This document shows, one piece after another, positions 28,556 to 37,259 of a stretch of DNA of 64,000 bases. The stretch spans positions 558,001 to 622,000 of the forward strand of contig CBDCJX010000009.1 in assembly GCA_965218045.1 (NCBI GenBank). The letters are read 5' to 3'. The number at the start of each line of letters is the position of its first letter. The stretch's first letter is position 1. Below the pieces are notes generated by a model, which had not been told where the DNA came from, did no database searches, and saw only the letters and a list, made by a program, of their open reading frames with translations. The position numbers and the translations under genes are program-made. The stretch comes from CAVRCA01 sp965218045. GTDB taxonomy: Bacteria; Pseudomonadota; Alphaproteobacteria; Acetobacterales; Acetobacteraceae.

Positions 28556-29524
28556 ATGTCAACCAGCTTAACCAGCCGTAACTTTTTCGCCACGGCGCGC
28601 GTGCGCCGGCGCGCCGCAAAGGCCGTGCTCGCCGCCCTCGCCGTCTTTCTGAACGTGGCGGCGCCGGGTGCAGCCGCCGAGCCGGCCACGACCACGTTCT
28701 GTGGCGGCCGCACCGTGGCCGAAATATCACTCCGCGCGGTGGTGGGCTTCGTCGTGGTGTCGGCGACGATCGGCGGCACACCGGTCTCCCTGCTGCTCGA
28801 CACCGGCGCCGAGGCCGCATTGTTGACCCCGGAGGCCGTCACCCGGCTCGGCCTGTCGCCCGATCCGACGCGCCGCACCTTGGTGGAGGGCACCGGCGGC
28901 CGCGGCGAAATAGTCCCGCACGCGATGCTGGACGGGCTGGCGCTCGGCGCCTACGTGGCACCAACGCATAGCGTGGCGGTGGCGCCGCTGCCGGGAATGC
29001 CGCGCATCGACCCACCCGTCGCCGGGCTGCTCGCGGCCGACCTGCTGCCCGGCTTCGACGTGGAGATCGACTTCGCCGGCGGCCGGCTGGTGCTGCGCGA
29101 GCCGGCCGCACCTGACTGCGCCGCGCCGATGCCGTTTGCGTCGCACGAGCCGGTCGCGCTGCGCCGTTCGGGCGACCGGCTGATCGTCACGGCGCGGCTC
29201 GACGGCCAGAAGCTCGACGCCTTGGTCGACACCGGCGCGCTCTCCGTCGTGCTGGACACCGACGCGGCGCTGCGGCTCGGTGTGACGTCGGCGGCCCTGG
29301 CGCGTGATCCCGGCGGTATCGCCGCTGGGGCGGACATGCGCGAGCTGACGTTCCACTGGCACCGCTTCGCCAGCTTGGCGATCGGCCCGGTCACCGCGCG
29401 CCGCCCGGTCATCACCGTCACCCGGGTCACCGAGCAGACACCCCTGCTGCTCGGCGCGAGCTGGTTCATGGCGCATCGGGTCGGGCTGTCCTACGCGACC
29501 GGTCGCATGTTCATCGCTCGCTGA
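28556..29524 (+). CDS. Two-lobed retropepsin-like aspartic protease, exported
   Basis: A 322-residue protein. A twin-Arg-rich N terminus leads to a hydrophobic segment (AVLAALAVFLNVAAPGAAAE), a probable signal peptide. Two aspartyl protease lobes follow, each with a D-T-G-A motif: SLLLDTGAEAALLTPEA in lobe 1 and ALVDTGALSVVLDTDA in lobe 2. Retropepsins normally dimerise to build the active site; here one chain could supply both Asp residues. Each lobe ends in a GLLAADLLPG or LLLGASWF block. The ATG at 28556 has only a weak ribosome site. Function unknown, probably periplasmic. Confidence 0.85.
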   Translation: MSTSLTSRNFFATARVRRRAAKAVLAALAVFLNVAAPGAAAEPATTTFCGGRTVAEISLRAVVGFVVVSATIGGTPVSLLLDTGAEAALLTPEAVTRLGLSPDPTRRTLVEGTGGRGEIVPHAMLDGLALGAYVAPTHSVAVAPLPGMPRIDPPVAGLLAADLLPGFDVEIDFAGGRLVLREPAAPDCAAPMPFASHEPVALRRSGDRLIVTARLDGQKLDALVDTGALSVVLDTDAALRLGVTSAALARDPGGIAAGADMRELTFHWHRFASLAIGPVTARRPVITVTRVTEQTPLLLGASWFMAHRVGLSYATGRMFIAR

Positions 29525-29611
29525 CGCCTCGGCGCGATCGCGCCCGGTTGCCTCGGCGGCGTTCCGGCGCGATCCTGCGGGCAGAGCTGACGGTCAAGGG
29601 GAGGACGGACA

Positions 29612-30406
29612 ATGGCGGATGCACGCACCGACGTACCGGGGGCGGTCGAGGACCCGAGCCGGATCAAGGGCGAGAACATCGAGATCCAGCAGGGCGGGGC
29701 GACGATCCCCTGCTATCTGGCGCGCCCCGCTGAGCCGCACAACAGCCCGGCCCTGGTGGTGATCCACGAGGCGTTCGGGCCGGTCGAGCACATCCACGAT
29801 CTATGCCGCCGGTTCGCCAATCTCGGCTACACCGCGATCGCGCCCAACCTCTACGCCCGCGCCGGCGCGCCGGACGCGTCGAGCATGCCGTCGGTGATGG
29901 AGAAGATGTTCGGCCTGCCCGACGCCCAGGTGGTGGCCGACCTCACCGCCGCCGCCGAGCACGCCAGGGGATTGCCGAACACCAACGGCAGGGTCGGCTG
30001 CATCGGCTTCTGCTCGGGTGGCCGGCAGTCGCTGCTGTTTGCGTGCAGCAACGAGACCATCGACGCGGCGGTCGATTGCTGGGGCGGGTTCATCGACCGC
30101 GCCACCCCCGATCAGGAGACCACCGCGAACCGGCCGAACAAGCCGATCGAGATGGTGGACAAGCTGAAGGGTCCGCTGTTCGCCGCGTTCGGCGCCGAGG
30201 ACGAGAACCCGTCGCCGCAGGTTGCCGAGGAGCTGCGCCAGCGGTTGCGCCGCTCGGGCCTGCCGCACCAGGTGAAGGTGTACCCGAACGCCGGCCACGC
30301 CTTTCTCGCGGATTACCGGCCGAGCTATCAGCGCGACGCCGCCTTCACCCTGTGGGGCGATGTGACCACCTTCCTCGGCAACCAGTTGTCGCTCGGAGCC
30401 GACTAG
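29612..30406 (+). CDS. Dienelactone hydrolase family protein
   Basis: A 264-residue alpha/beta hydrolase. The nucleophile is Cys134 in GCIGFCSGGRQ, as in carboxymethylenebutenolidase, with an acid residue in FGAEDENPS and a His in NAGHAF. The N-terminal motif ALVVIHEAFG is the family oxyanion/Glu region. The ATG follows GGGGAGG. No chlorocatechol genes are near, so the true substrate is unknown. The MFS pump gene starts 18 bp after it in the same direction. Confidence 0.92.
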   Translation: MADARTDVPGAVEDPSRIKGENIEIQQGGATIPCYLARPAEPHNSPALVVIHEAFGPVEHIHDLCRRFANLGYTAIAPNLYARAGAPDASSMPSVMEKMFGLPDAQVVADLTAAAEHARGLPNTNGRVGCIGFCSGGRQSLLFACSNETIDAAVDCWGGFIDRATPDQETTANRPNKPIEMVDKLKGPLFAAFGAEDENPSPQVAEELRQRLRRSGLPHQVKVYPNAGHAFLADYRPSYQRDAAFTLWGDVTTFLGNQLSLGAD

Positions 30407-30424
30407 CCAAGCGGCGCGGGGGCG

Positions 30425-31984
30425 ATGGCCGAAGCCGTCCCCCGGGTGGTGCCGCATCGGGCGCTGATCACCGCCGCGGCGATGCTCTCGGTGCTGATGC
30501 AGGCGCTGGATTCGACGATCGCCAACGTGGCGCTGCCCTACATGCAGGGCAGCTTCGCGGCGAGCGCCGACGACATCACCTGGGTGCTGACGTCGTATGT
30601 GATCGCGGCGGCGATCATGACGGCACCGGTGGGCTGGCTAGCGGTTCGGTTCGGTCGCAAGCGGCTGTTCGTTGGCTGCCTGTGCGGCTTCACCGCCACC
30701 TCGATGCTGTGCGGCGCGGCGCAGTCGCTCGAGCAGATCGTGCTGTTCCGGCTGTTGCAGGGCATGTGCGGCGCGGCGCTGGTGCCGCTGTCGCAAGCCA
30801 CCATGCTCGACATCTACCCGTTCGAGCGGCGCGCCCAGGCGATGGCGATCTTCGGCATGGGCGTGATGCTCGGGCCGATCCTCGGGCCGACCTTGGGCGG
30901 CTATCTCACCGAATGGTACAACTGGCGCTGGGTGTTCTACGTCAACCTGCCGTTCGGCGTGCTGGCGATCACCGGGCTGCTGCTGTTCTTGCCGAAGACC
31001 TCGCCGAGGACCGAGCTGCGCTTCGACTGGACCGGGTTCGGCGTGCTGGCGCTCGGCGTCGGCTGCCTGCAATTGATGCTCGATCGCGGCCAGAGCCAGG
31101 ACTGGTTCAGCACGCGGGAGATCATCATCGAGGCGGTGCTCGCCGGGCTCGGGCTCTACCTGTTCATCGTCCACATGCTGACCGCGGAAAAGCCGTTCTT
31201 GGCACCGGCGGTGTTCCGTGACCGGAACTTCGTCTCCTGCATGGTGCTGATGTTCTCGGTCAGCATGATCCTGATGTCGAGCTCGGCGCTGCTCGCGCCG
31301 TACTTGCAAAAGCTCGCCGGCTATCCGGTCTCCACCGCCGGCCTGATCATGGCGCCGCGTGGCATCGGCACGGCGGTGGGCATGTTGCTGGCCAGCCGCC
31401 TGGCGCTGCGGCTCGATCAACGCAAGGTGATGGCGGCCGGCCTGCTGATGCTGGGCTGGTCGCTGCACGTGATGAGCGGCTGGACGCCGGACATCGCCGG
31501 GCGCGCGGTGTTGCTGACCTTGGTGGTGCAGGGTTTCGGCATGGGTCTGGTGTTCAACCCGATGACGGTGGTGGCTTTCACCACCCTCGCACCGTCGCTG
31601 CGCGGCGACGCCACCTCGATGCAGGCGCTGGCGCGCAACGTCGGCGCCGCGATCGGCATCTCGGTCACCACCTTCACCCTGGCGCGCAGCACGCAGCAGC
31701 TGCACGAGGAGATCGGCGCCGCGATCACGCCGTTCAACCGCGCGCTGCAGGCCGGCGGCGCGATCGGCGATTACTGGGTCACCACCCCGGTGCACGGGGC
31801 GGCGGCGGCGATGCATCGCGGTATGGCGATGCTGGACCAGCTGGTCGGCCGGGAGGCGTCGATCATCGCCTACAACAACGACTACCGCATGATGACCTTC
31901 ATCGTCGTGCCGCCGCTGCTGCTTCTGCTGTTCATGCGACGTCCCGGCCGGGGCGGTCCGAGTTCCAGTCCCGGTCGGACTTGA
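30425..31984 (+). CDS. MFS transporter, DHA2 (EmrB/QacA) family
   Basis: A 519-residue inner-membrane exporter with 14 predicted helices. Signatures are QALDSTIANVALPYMQG, motif A-like GWLAVRFGRKRLFVG and motif C-like GMGVMLGPILGPTLGGYLTE. The W-R-W-V-F-Y-V-N-L-P block is typical of EmrB. EmrB works with an EmrA adaptor, but no adaptor gene is adjacent. The C terminus has a basic tail after the last helix. Co-directional with the dienelactone hydrolase. Confidence 0.94.
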   Translation: MAEAVPRVVPHRALITAAAMLSVLMQALDSTIANVALPYMQGSFAASADDITWVLTSYVIAAAIMTAPVGWLAVRFGRKRLFVGCLCGFTATSMLCGAAQSLEQIVLFRLLQGMCGAALVPLSQATMLDIYPFERRAQAMAIFGMGVMLGPILGPTLGGYLTEWYNWRWVFYVNLPFGVLAITGLLLFLPKTSPRTELRFDWTGFGVLALGVGCLQLMLDRGQSQDWFSTREIIIEAVLAGLGLYLFIVHMLTAEKPFLAPAVFRDRNFVSCMVLMFSVSMILMSSSALLAPYLQKLAGYPVSTAGLIMAPRGIGTAVGMLLASRLALRLDQRKVMAAGLLMLGWSLHVMSGWTPDIAGRAVLLTLVVQGFGMGLVFNPMTVVAFTTLAPSLRGDATSMQALARNVGAAIGISVTTFTLARSTQQLHEEIGAAITPFNRALQAGGAIGDYWVTTPVHGAAAAMHRGMAMLDQLVGREASIIAYNNDYRMMTFIVVPPLLLLLFMRRPGRGGPSSSPGRT

Positions 31985-32032
31985 ACCCGGGGCGGGGGTT
32001 TGCGAGAACCGGCTGAGCGGGCGGACAGGACC

Positions 32033-32251
32033 ATGAGCGCGAAGACCAGCAGAAACTTGACGGAAGGCCAGCGTGCCTACGAGGCGCGTCGGGCGGCCAA
32101 GGCGGGCATGAGCCTCGACCGCTGGCTGGACAGCAAGCAACGGCATCTCGAAGCCGAGGCCAAGGCGCGCCAGAAGACGGCCGAGCTGCCCAAGGAGAAG
32201 AAGAACAACCTTCTCTCCCGCCTGTTGGAGCGCGCGCAAAAGCCGCTTTGA
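32033..32251 (+). CDS. Small basic hypothetical protein (72 aa)
   Basis: Highly charged and helical, with Lys, Arg, Ala and Glu dominant (EGQRAYEARRAAKAGMSLDR, KQRHLEAEAKARQK). No signal or membrane segment. AGGACC immediately precedes the ATG, which is close for a ribosome site. It resembles small cytosolic proteins commonly left unannotated in this group. Function unknown. Confidence 0.6.
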   Translation: MSAKTSRNLTEGQRAYEARRAAKAGMSLDRWLDSKQRHLEAEAKARQKTAELPKEKKNNLLSRLLERAQKPL

Positions 32252-32425
32252 CACCAGCGGCGGTCGTCTGAGACCCACGTTTCGCCAGTGCAGGCGCAGC
32301 AAGGCGAGGCCTTTGACGAGATGGTGTAGCAGGTGCTCGCATCATCGGGTCTCCCCCAACACGCCTTGTTGTGGAGGTCACGGAAGGCATGCTTTCAGCG
32401 ACTGCGCCTTGGGCCCTGGGGGCGA
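32252..32425. other. Intergenic region without clear features
   Basis: 174 bp between a small gene and a convergent glycosyltransferase gene. No tRNA, hairpin with U-tract or reading frame with a ribosome site is seen. Confidence 0.4.
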
Positions 32426-33928
32426 TCAGCGCGCCGGTTTGATCGCCAGTGCCTTCGGGTGCAACGCGTCGAACGAGGCGTGTGGGGTGTGGGTGAAGAA
32501 TTCGTCGATCGCCCGCTTGACCTCCGGCCAGACGCTGCCGTCGGCGATGTAGTCGTCGAGGATCATCGCCCCGCCCGGCTGCAAGATCGGCCACCAGCGC
32601 TCCAGATCGGCGCGCACCGCCGCGTGGTCGTGGCCGCCGTCGATGTGGATCACGCCCGCGGAGAGATGCAATCGCGCGAGGAGCTCGGCCGCGTTGGCGG
32701 AATCGAGCGGCAGCGGCACCACCTGATCGCGCAACCCCTCGCCGACCACGTTGGCCGCGAACTTGTGGAACAGCGCCGGGTAGCCGTTGACCAGCGCGAT
32801 CTCCTGGAACCACGCCGGCTCCAGCCAGTGGTCCCACGAGCCGAGCCAGGTGTCGACCGCGATCACCACCGCGTCCAGGCCCAGTCGCTGCATCGCGCGC
32901 GCCATGGCGATGGTCGAGCCACCCTTCCAGACGCCGATCTCGATCGCGATGCCGGGCCGCAGTCGCGCGATGGTGTCGGTCAGGTAGGGATGCTCCGAGT
33001 TCCAGCCCTGCAAGTCGCGGACGTAGAGGCCGGTCGGGGTGCCGGCGAGCGGGTCGGCGCCACGATACAGCCGCTCGATCACCAAGCGGCGAAGGCCAGG
33101 TTCTGTCCGAGGCGAGGTGTATTCGGCCGGGCGAGGGGCGGATTTCGGCGGCTCGCGGCTTGCCGGGCTGACCGCCGCCAGCTCGGCGCGCAACTGCGCG
33201 AGTTCCGCCTCGTCGCGCCAGGCTTGGCGAAACACCGGCCCGACCATGATCTCGCCGCACAGCGCGCCATTGCGGGTGATCTCGGCCTGGGTGCCGTGGC
33301 TCGGCACCTCGGTCACCTCGACGCCGCCCTTCAGCATGACCGAGCGGAAGCTGATCGGGCCGCTGTCGTCAAGCGGCTCGCCGCCATAGCCGAGCCGGGC
33401 GAGGCGGAAGCTGTGCTCGACATGTTCGTAGCCGTAGCCCTTGAACCGCGTGTCCATGTAGCCGACCAGGGCGATTGCCTCGCGGCTGTAGGCGCTACAC
33501 TGGGCGGTGACGCTGATACCCCAGATCGGGTCCGCCGCGGTACCGCTGCCATGCAGGAAGCTGTGCGCCAGCCAGGCGCCCGCGTAGTTGACGTGGCCGT
33601 AGCGCTGAGCGCAGGCGGCCCATTCCGCCTCCCAGCGATCCTTGGTCGGCCGCGCATCGTCCTCGAGCAGGATCGCGACGTCGCAGCCACGCACCGCGAT
33701 CAGGTGGAACAGCGCACGGTTCTTGTTCCAGGCAACGCCCATGTTGCGCCCGGTGATGAGCGGGACGCCGGCGGCGCGCAGATGCTCGGCGGTGCCGTCG
33801 GTGGAGCCGTCATCGGCGACCACGATCTCGCAATCCGGGTCGGAATGGGTCAGCACGCGTTCCACCGTCGCGCGGGCGATGTAGCGCCTATTGTATGTGA
33901 TGATCCCGATGCCGACCCGCAGGGCCAT
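32426..33928 (-). CDS. Fusion of GT2 glycosyltransferase and class I methyltransferase
   Basis: A 500-residue two-domain protein. Residues 1-250 are a GT-A family 2 transferase (GIITYNRRYIARATVERVL, VVADDGSTDGTAEHL, and the metal motif ILLEDDARP). After a Pro/Ser/Arg linker, residues 285-500 form a SAM-dependent methyltransferase of the TylF/CmcI-like Methyltransf_24 group (AIEIGVWKGGSTIAMARAM, VIHIDGGHDHAAV, MILDDYIADG). It probably adds and methylates a surface sugar. The start is ATG at 33928; the divergent gene begins within 100 bp. Confidence 0.87.
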   Translation of the reverse strand: MALRVGIGIITYNRRYIARATVERVLTHSDPDCEIVVADDGSTDGTAEHLRAAGVPLITGRNMGVAWNKNRALFHLIAVRGCDVAILLEDDARPTKDRWEAEWAACAQRYGHVNYAGAWLAHSFLHGSGTAADPIWGISVTAQCSAYSREAIALVGYMDTRFKGYGYEHVEHSFRLARLGYGGEPLDDSGPISFRSVMLKGGVEVTEVPSHGTQAEITRNGALCGEIMVGPVFRQAWRDEAELAQLRAELAAVSPASREPPKSAPRPAEYTSPRTEPGLRRLVIERLYRGADPLAGTPTGLYVRDLQGWNSEHPYLTDTIARLRPGIAIEIGVWKGGSTIAMARAMQRLGLDAVVIAVDTWLGSWDHWLEPAWFQEIALVNGYPALFHKFAANVVGEGLRDQVVPLPLDSANAAELLARLHLSAGVIHIDGGHDHAAVRADLERWWPILQPGGAMILDDYIADGSVWPEVKRAIDEFFTHTPHASFDALHPKALAIKPAR

Positions 33929-34015
33929 TCCGTTACTCGCGGCGGTTGTATGTCGCGCCGTTACAGACGAAGCGCCCCGAGCGCGCAAGCGCCCGCCGCT
34001 GAAAGTGACGGCCTG

Positions 34016-34954
34016 ATGCTCGCCGCTCACGCCGATTGGAGCGTCGATCCGCGCAAGCGCTGGGTGTGCGTCGCGCGTCGGTTGCCGGACGGCTGGCGGA
34101 TCGCCGCGCCGCGGCCGGTGGGCGAGGTCTCCCGCTTCCTCGCCGGGCTGCTCGTCGAAGCCGCGGGAGCTCCGGTCGCACTCGGCCTCGACATGCCGCT
34201 CGGTCTGCCACGGCAGTACGCGGCGGCTCGTCCGGAGGCGGGATTCGTCGCCTTCCTCCGAGGTCTGGATCCGGCGGCGCGGTTCTTCGAGGTTGCCGCG
34301 ACGATCGAGGAGGTCGGCCCCGACCGGCCATTCTACCCGCGTCGGGGGATACGCGGGATGCGTCTGGCCCCGCACGCGGCGGCACTCGGGCTCGCGGGGC
34401 CGCTGGCGCTGCGTCGGGCCTGCGATCACGCTACCGCCGAGCGCCCGGCCGGCGCGCCGCTGTTCTGGACCCTCGGCGCCAACCAGGCGGGCAAGGCGGC
34501 GATCAGCGGCTGGCGCGAGATGCTGCTGCCCGCGTTCGCCGCCGGCCTGCCGCTGCGGCTCTGGCCGTTCGCGGGCGGCTTCCGCGCGCTGCTCGCCCCC
34601 GGCACGATCGCTTTGGCGGAGACCTACCCGGCCGAGGCGCTGCGCCATTTCGGCATCAAGCTCGCCGGCAGCAAGCGGCGGCAAGCCGATCGGGCGGCGG
34701 TGGCGGCGCCGCTGCTCGCCGCGGTCGCCGGGCTCGACGCGTTGGCCGACCCAGTGCTCGGCCGCGAGATCGTGGAGGGCTTCGGCGCCGATGCGGCCGG
34801 CGAGGACCGGTTCGACAGCCTGCTCGGGCTGCTCTGCATACTCAACGTGCTGGCCGGCAACCGCACCGACCAAGCCCCCGATGATCCGTGGATCACCTGT
34901 TGGGAGGGCTGGGTGCTGGGCCAGACCGCGCCGCCGATCCAGCCCCGAGGGTAA
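34016..34954 (+). CDS. Hypothetical protein, DUF429-like
   Basis: A 312-residue cytosolic protein. The opening AAHADWSVDPRKRWVCVARR and the block ALGLDMPLGLPRQYA are reminiscent of DUF429, predicted RNase H-fold nucleases with acidic residues at these places. Further acidic sites are AETYPAEALRHFG and AGEDRFDSLLGLL, the latter like the family's C-terminal E-D-x-x-D motif. An earlier in-frame ATG at 33950 would add 22 residues. Function not established. Confidence 0.7.
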   Translation: MLAAHADWSVDPRKRWVCVARRLPDGWRIAAPRPVGEVSRFLAGLLVEAAGAPVALGLDMPLGLPRQYAAARPEAGFVAFLRGLDPAARFFEVAATIEEVGPDRPFYPRRGIRGMRLAPHAAALGLAGPLALRRACDHATAERPAGAPLFWTLGANQAGKAAISGWREMLLPAFAAGLPLRLWPFAGGFRALLAPGTIALAETYPAEALRHFGIKLAGSKRRQADRAAVAAPLLAAVAGLDALADPVLGREIVEGFGADAAGEDRFDSLLGLLCILNVLAGNRTDQAPDDPWITCWEGWVLGQTAPPIQPRG

Positions 34955-35015
34955 CCGTAGGCAACCGCCTCGCGCCGGAGTAGTTTCGGGTCACTCAGGC
35001 AACGGGAGACGCGCC

Positions 35016-35813
35016 ATGAAGCTCAGCATGGAACAGGTGAAGCAGTTCGAGACCGAGGGCTGGCTATTCCTGCCGGAGCTGTTTTCGGCCGAAGAGGTCG
35101 CGGTGCTGCGCGACGAGGCGCAGGACCTCTTCCGCACCAAGCGTGAGGAGATCTGGCTCGAGAAGTCGGGCGCACCGCGCACCGCCTTCGCCGCGCATAC
35201 CTACAACGAGGCGTTCGGTCTGCTGGGTGCCGATCGGCGGCTGATCGAGCCGGTCGAGCAGCTATTCGGCGACCATCTCTACATGCACCAGTTCAAGATC
35301 AACGCCAAAGCCGCGTTCGATGGCGAAGTGTGGCAGTGGCATCAGGATTTCGGTACCTGGCACCGCGATGACGGCATGCCGGAGCCGCGGGCGATGAATA
35401 TTTCCGTGTTCCTCGACGAAGTGACCCACATCAACGGGCCGCTGATGCTGGTGCCGCGCAGCCAGCGCCATGGCACCTTGGCGGCGGGCCACGATCTCAG
35501 CACGACCTCCTACCCGCTATGGACGCTCGACAACGAGACGGTGACCCGGCTGGTCGACGAAGGCGGCATCGTCACCCCGATCGGCAAGCCCGGTGGCGTG
35601 CTGATGTTCCACGGCAACCTGGTGCACGGCTCGGCCGGCAACATCACGCCGTATTCGCGCAAGATCGTCTATCTGACCCTGAACGCGGTCTCCAACCACA
35701 TCCGCACACCGACCCGCGCGGAGTGGATCGCTCATCGGGACTTCACGCCGATCCAGCCGGTCGCCGAGGGTGCGCTGCTCGACCACGCCCGTTCGGCGCG
35801 CCAGGCGGCGTAG
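35016..35813 (+). CDS. Phytanoyl-CoA dioxygenase family, ectoine hydroxylase (EctD)-like
   Basis: A 265-residue Fe(II)/2-oxoglutarate dioxygenase. The iron and substrate block VWQWHQDFGTWHRDDGMP closely follows the EctD signature (F-x-W-H-S-D-F-E-T-W-H-x-E-D-G-M-P), with the H-x-D pair at H-Q-D. The distal His is in LVHGSAGN and the Arg in TPYSRKIVYLTLN. It is shorter than typical EctD (about 300), and no ectABC genes are in the window, so it may hydroxylate another substrate. The ATG follows GGGAG. Confidence 0.85.
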   Translation: MKLSMEQVKQFETEGWLFLPELFSAEEVAVLRDEAQDLFRTKREEIWLEKSGAPRTAFAAHTYNEAFGLLGADRRLIEPVEQLFGDHLYMHQFKINAKAAFDGEVWQWHQDFGTWHRDDGMPEPRAMNISVFLDEVTHINGPLMLVPRSQRHGTLAAGHDLSTTSYPLWTLDNETVTRLVDEGGIVTPIGKPGGVLMFHGNLVHGSAGNITPYSRKIVYLTLNAVSNHIRTPTRAEWIAHRDFTPIQPVAEGALLDHARSARQAA

Positions 35814-35814
35814 G

Positions 35815-36885
35815 TCAGGCAACCGGCGCGATCGGGTTCTCCGCGATCAGGCTGCTCACCGGAGGCAGGGTATAGACGTTCCGCCTTCCGTCGTACGCGC
35901 GTGCGTCCGGCGGGGGCGCGACGCCCTTCAGCACGCGGGCCACGTCGACGCGCACTGTCGCTGATTGCCGGTAGTACTGGTGCGTCTCGTCGAGCGAGTT
36001 GCTGGTGAAGTCGCGGTTCGTCGTGCAGTCGATGAAGGCGTATTGGCTGAGCGGAAACGACCGGGTTTCCGCCCGGTTGGGTGGGCCATCGAACCCGAGC
36101 CGCCAATCACCATTGGCGATGTGACTCGCCAGCATGAGCACGTCGTTGCGGCTCGCATAGACGCTGATGCTGTTGCTGAGCATCCACAGATCGGCGAGCC
36201 GCTCGCCAGTGGGAGCGGGGAAGGCGTCGGTCGGTGCGGCAAAGGTGGTGGAGACCACGTCCGAGGCCGCGAGCACCACGCTGTCGAACAACGTCCGGGT
36301 GTGACGCTGCGTGCGGAACCAGCGCTCCACGCCGAAGGCGAGCGCGTAATTGCCCATGCTGTGCGCCAGCAGGCTCATGCGGCGCTCGCCCAACCCGTCA
36401 CGTAGCCGGTGCAGCGCCCGTAGGAACTCGACCATATGGCCGGCCGAATCGCGGGCTTGCCCCTGGTCGAGCCGGTAATCGCGCAGATCGCCGAGCATGT
36501 TCCACACGTTGTAGTGCGTCGCCGGCCAGGAGAACACCAATGCGACCATGTCGCGCCCCGGCCCCTGGTTGATCCAGTTCACGTTGAACGCCGCGCGCTG
36601 GAGCGAGTCGACGAAAGTATTGGCCGCGCCGTGGACGAAGACGAACACGTCGCGCCCGTCCGCGAGCAACCGCGCTTGCAGCTCGATCCCCATTTCGCCG
36701 AAATCGACCACCCGCGCGTCGGAGACCACGCCCGATCCGGGATCGTCGAACTGGACGTTCGCCACCGTGGCGGACCCGAAGGCGAGGCCGGGCGCGTCCG
36801 GGGCGACGAGCGAGCCGAATGACGCCGCGCCATCCTGATCGGGCAGACGGTTCCGATTGGTCGCGAAGAACACCTCGATTGCCAT
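35815..36885 (-). CDS. Alpha/beta hydrolase, DUF900 type
   Basis: A 356-residue protein. The start MAIEVFFATNRNRLP is typical of DUF900 hydrolases. The oxyanion region is DVFVFVHGAANTF, the nucleophile elbow LLAHSMGNYALAFG (G/A-H-S-M-G) and later residues VVLAASDV and SRNDVLMLAS fit the fold. No signal peptide. The ATG at 36885 follows GGAGG. It converges on the EctD-like gene with 1 bp between their ends. Substrate unknown. Confidence 0.85.
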   Translation of the reverse strand: MAIEVFFATNRNRLPDQDGAASFGSLVAPDAPGLAFGSATVANVQFDDPGSGVVSDARVVDFGEMGIELQARLLADGRDVFVFVHGAANTFVDSLQRAAFNVNWINQGPGRDMVALVFSWPATHYNVWNMLGDLRDYRLDQGQARDSAGHMVEFLRALHRLRDGLGERRMSLLAHSMGNYALAFGVERWFRTQRHTRTLFDSVVLAASDVVSTTFAAPTDAFPAPTGERLADLWMLSNSISVYASRNDVLMLASHIANGDWRLGFDGPPNRAETRSFPLSQYAFIDCTTNRDFTSNSLDETHQYYRQSATVRVDVARVLKGVAPPPDARAYDGRRNVYTLPPVSSLIAENPIAPVA

Positions 36886-37229
36886 GAAGCTGCCTCCCTC
36901 CGGCTCGACTGCCTGGTGAGGACGCAGGATGGCCACATTCCGGTTCGGTCGGGTGTGAGCTGGATCGCAACCCGGGCGGGACCGCTTGGCCTTGATCCTC
37001 GGCGATGCGCCCGTCGACTTTCTTCGTAGGTGGTCACGAAACAGAAACCGCTGGCGTGCCACAGATTTCATCCACAGCGGGCCGATGTTCGGGTGACGAA
37101 CTCATGTTGAGTTTCCACCCGTTCGCGTGCGCGGGTGATCCACGGATAGCTGGTCAGGGTCGTGAGCCGACCCGCTTCGGCGCGGAGCGCATTCCATGCT
37201 GTGCAGAGTGCATCCACGATTTCGTTTTG
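36886..37229. other. Intergenic region upstream of the DUF900 gene
   Basis: 344 bp without a convincing gene. It must hold the promoter of the DUF900 gene, but no clear -35/-10 pair was seen. One DnaA-box-like TCATCCACA occurs near 37070. The right boundary is the direct repeat of the accessory island. Confidence 0.4.
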
Positions 37230-37259
37230 GTAAACGTAACATTATAGGCGCGCTGAAGC
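37230..37259 (+). repeat. 30-bp direct repeat, left copy
   Basis: Identical over 30 bp to 38192-38221, beginning GTAAACGTAACATTAT and ending CGCGCTGAAGC; both are preceded by GTTTTG, with a one-base indel. The left copy cuts into the 3' end of the IS630 transposase frame. Confidence 0.85.

Noticed and set aside
32252..32425. Possible small RNA or gene in the gap before the GT2-methyltransferase gene
   Set aside because: No promoter, terminator or ribosome-site-backed frame was found.
37070..37078. DnaA-box-like TCATCCACA as a sign of oriC
   Set aside because: A single imperfect site with no cluster or AT-rich unwinding region.
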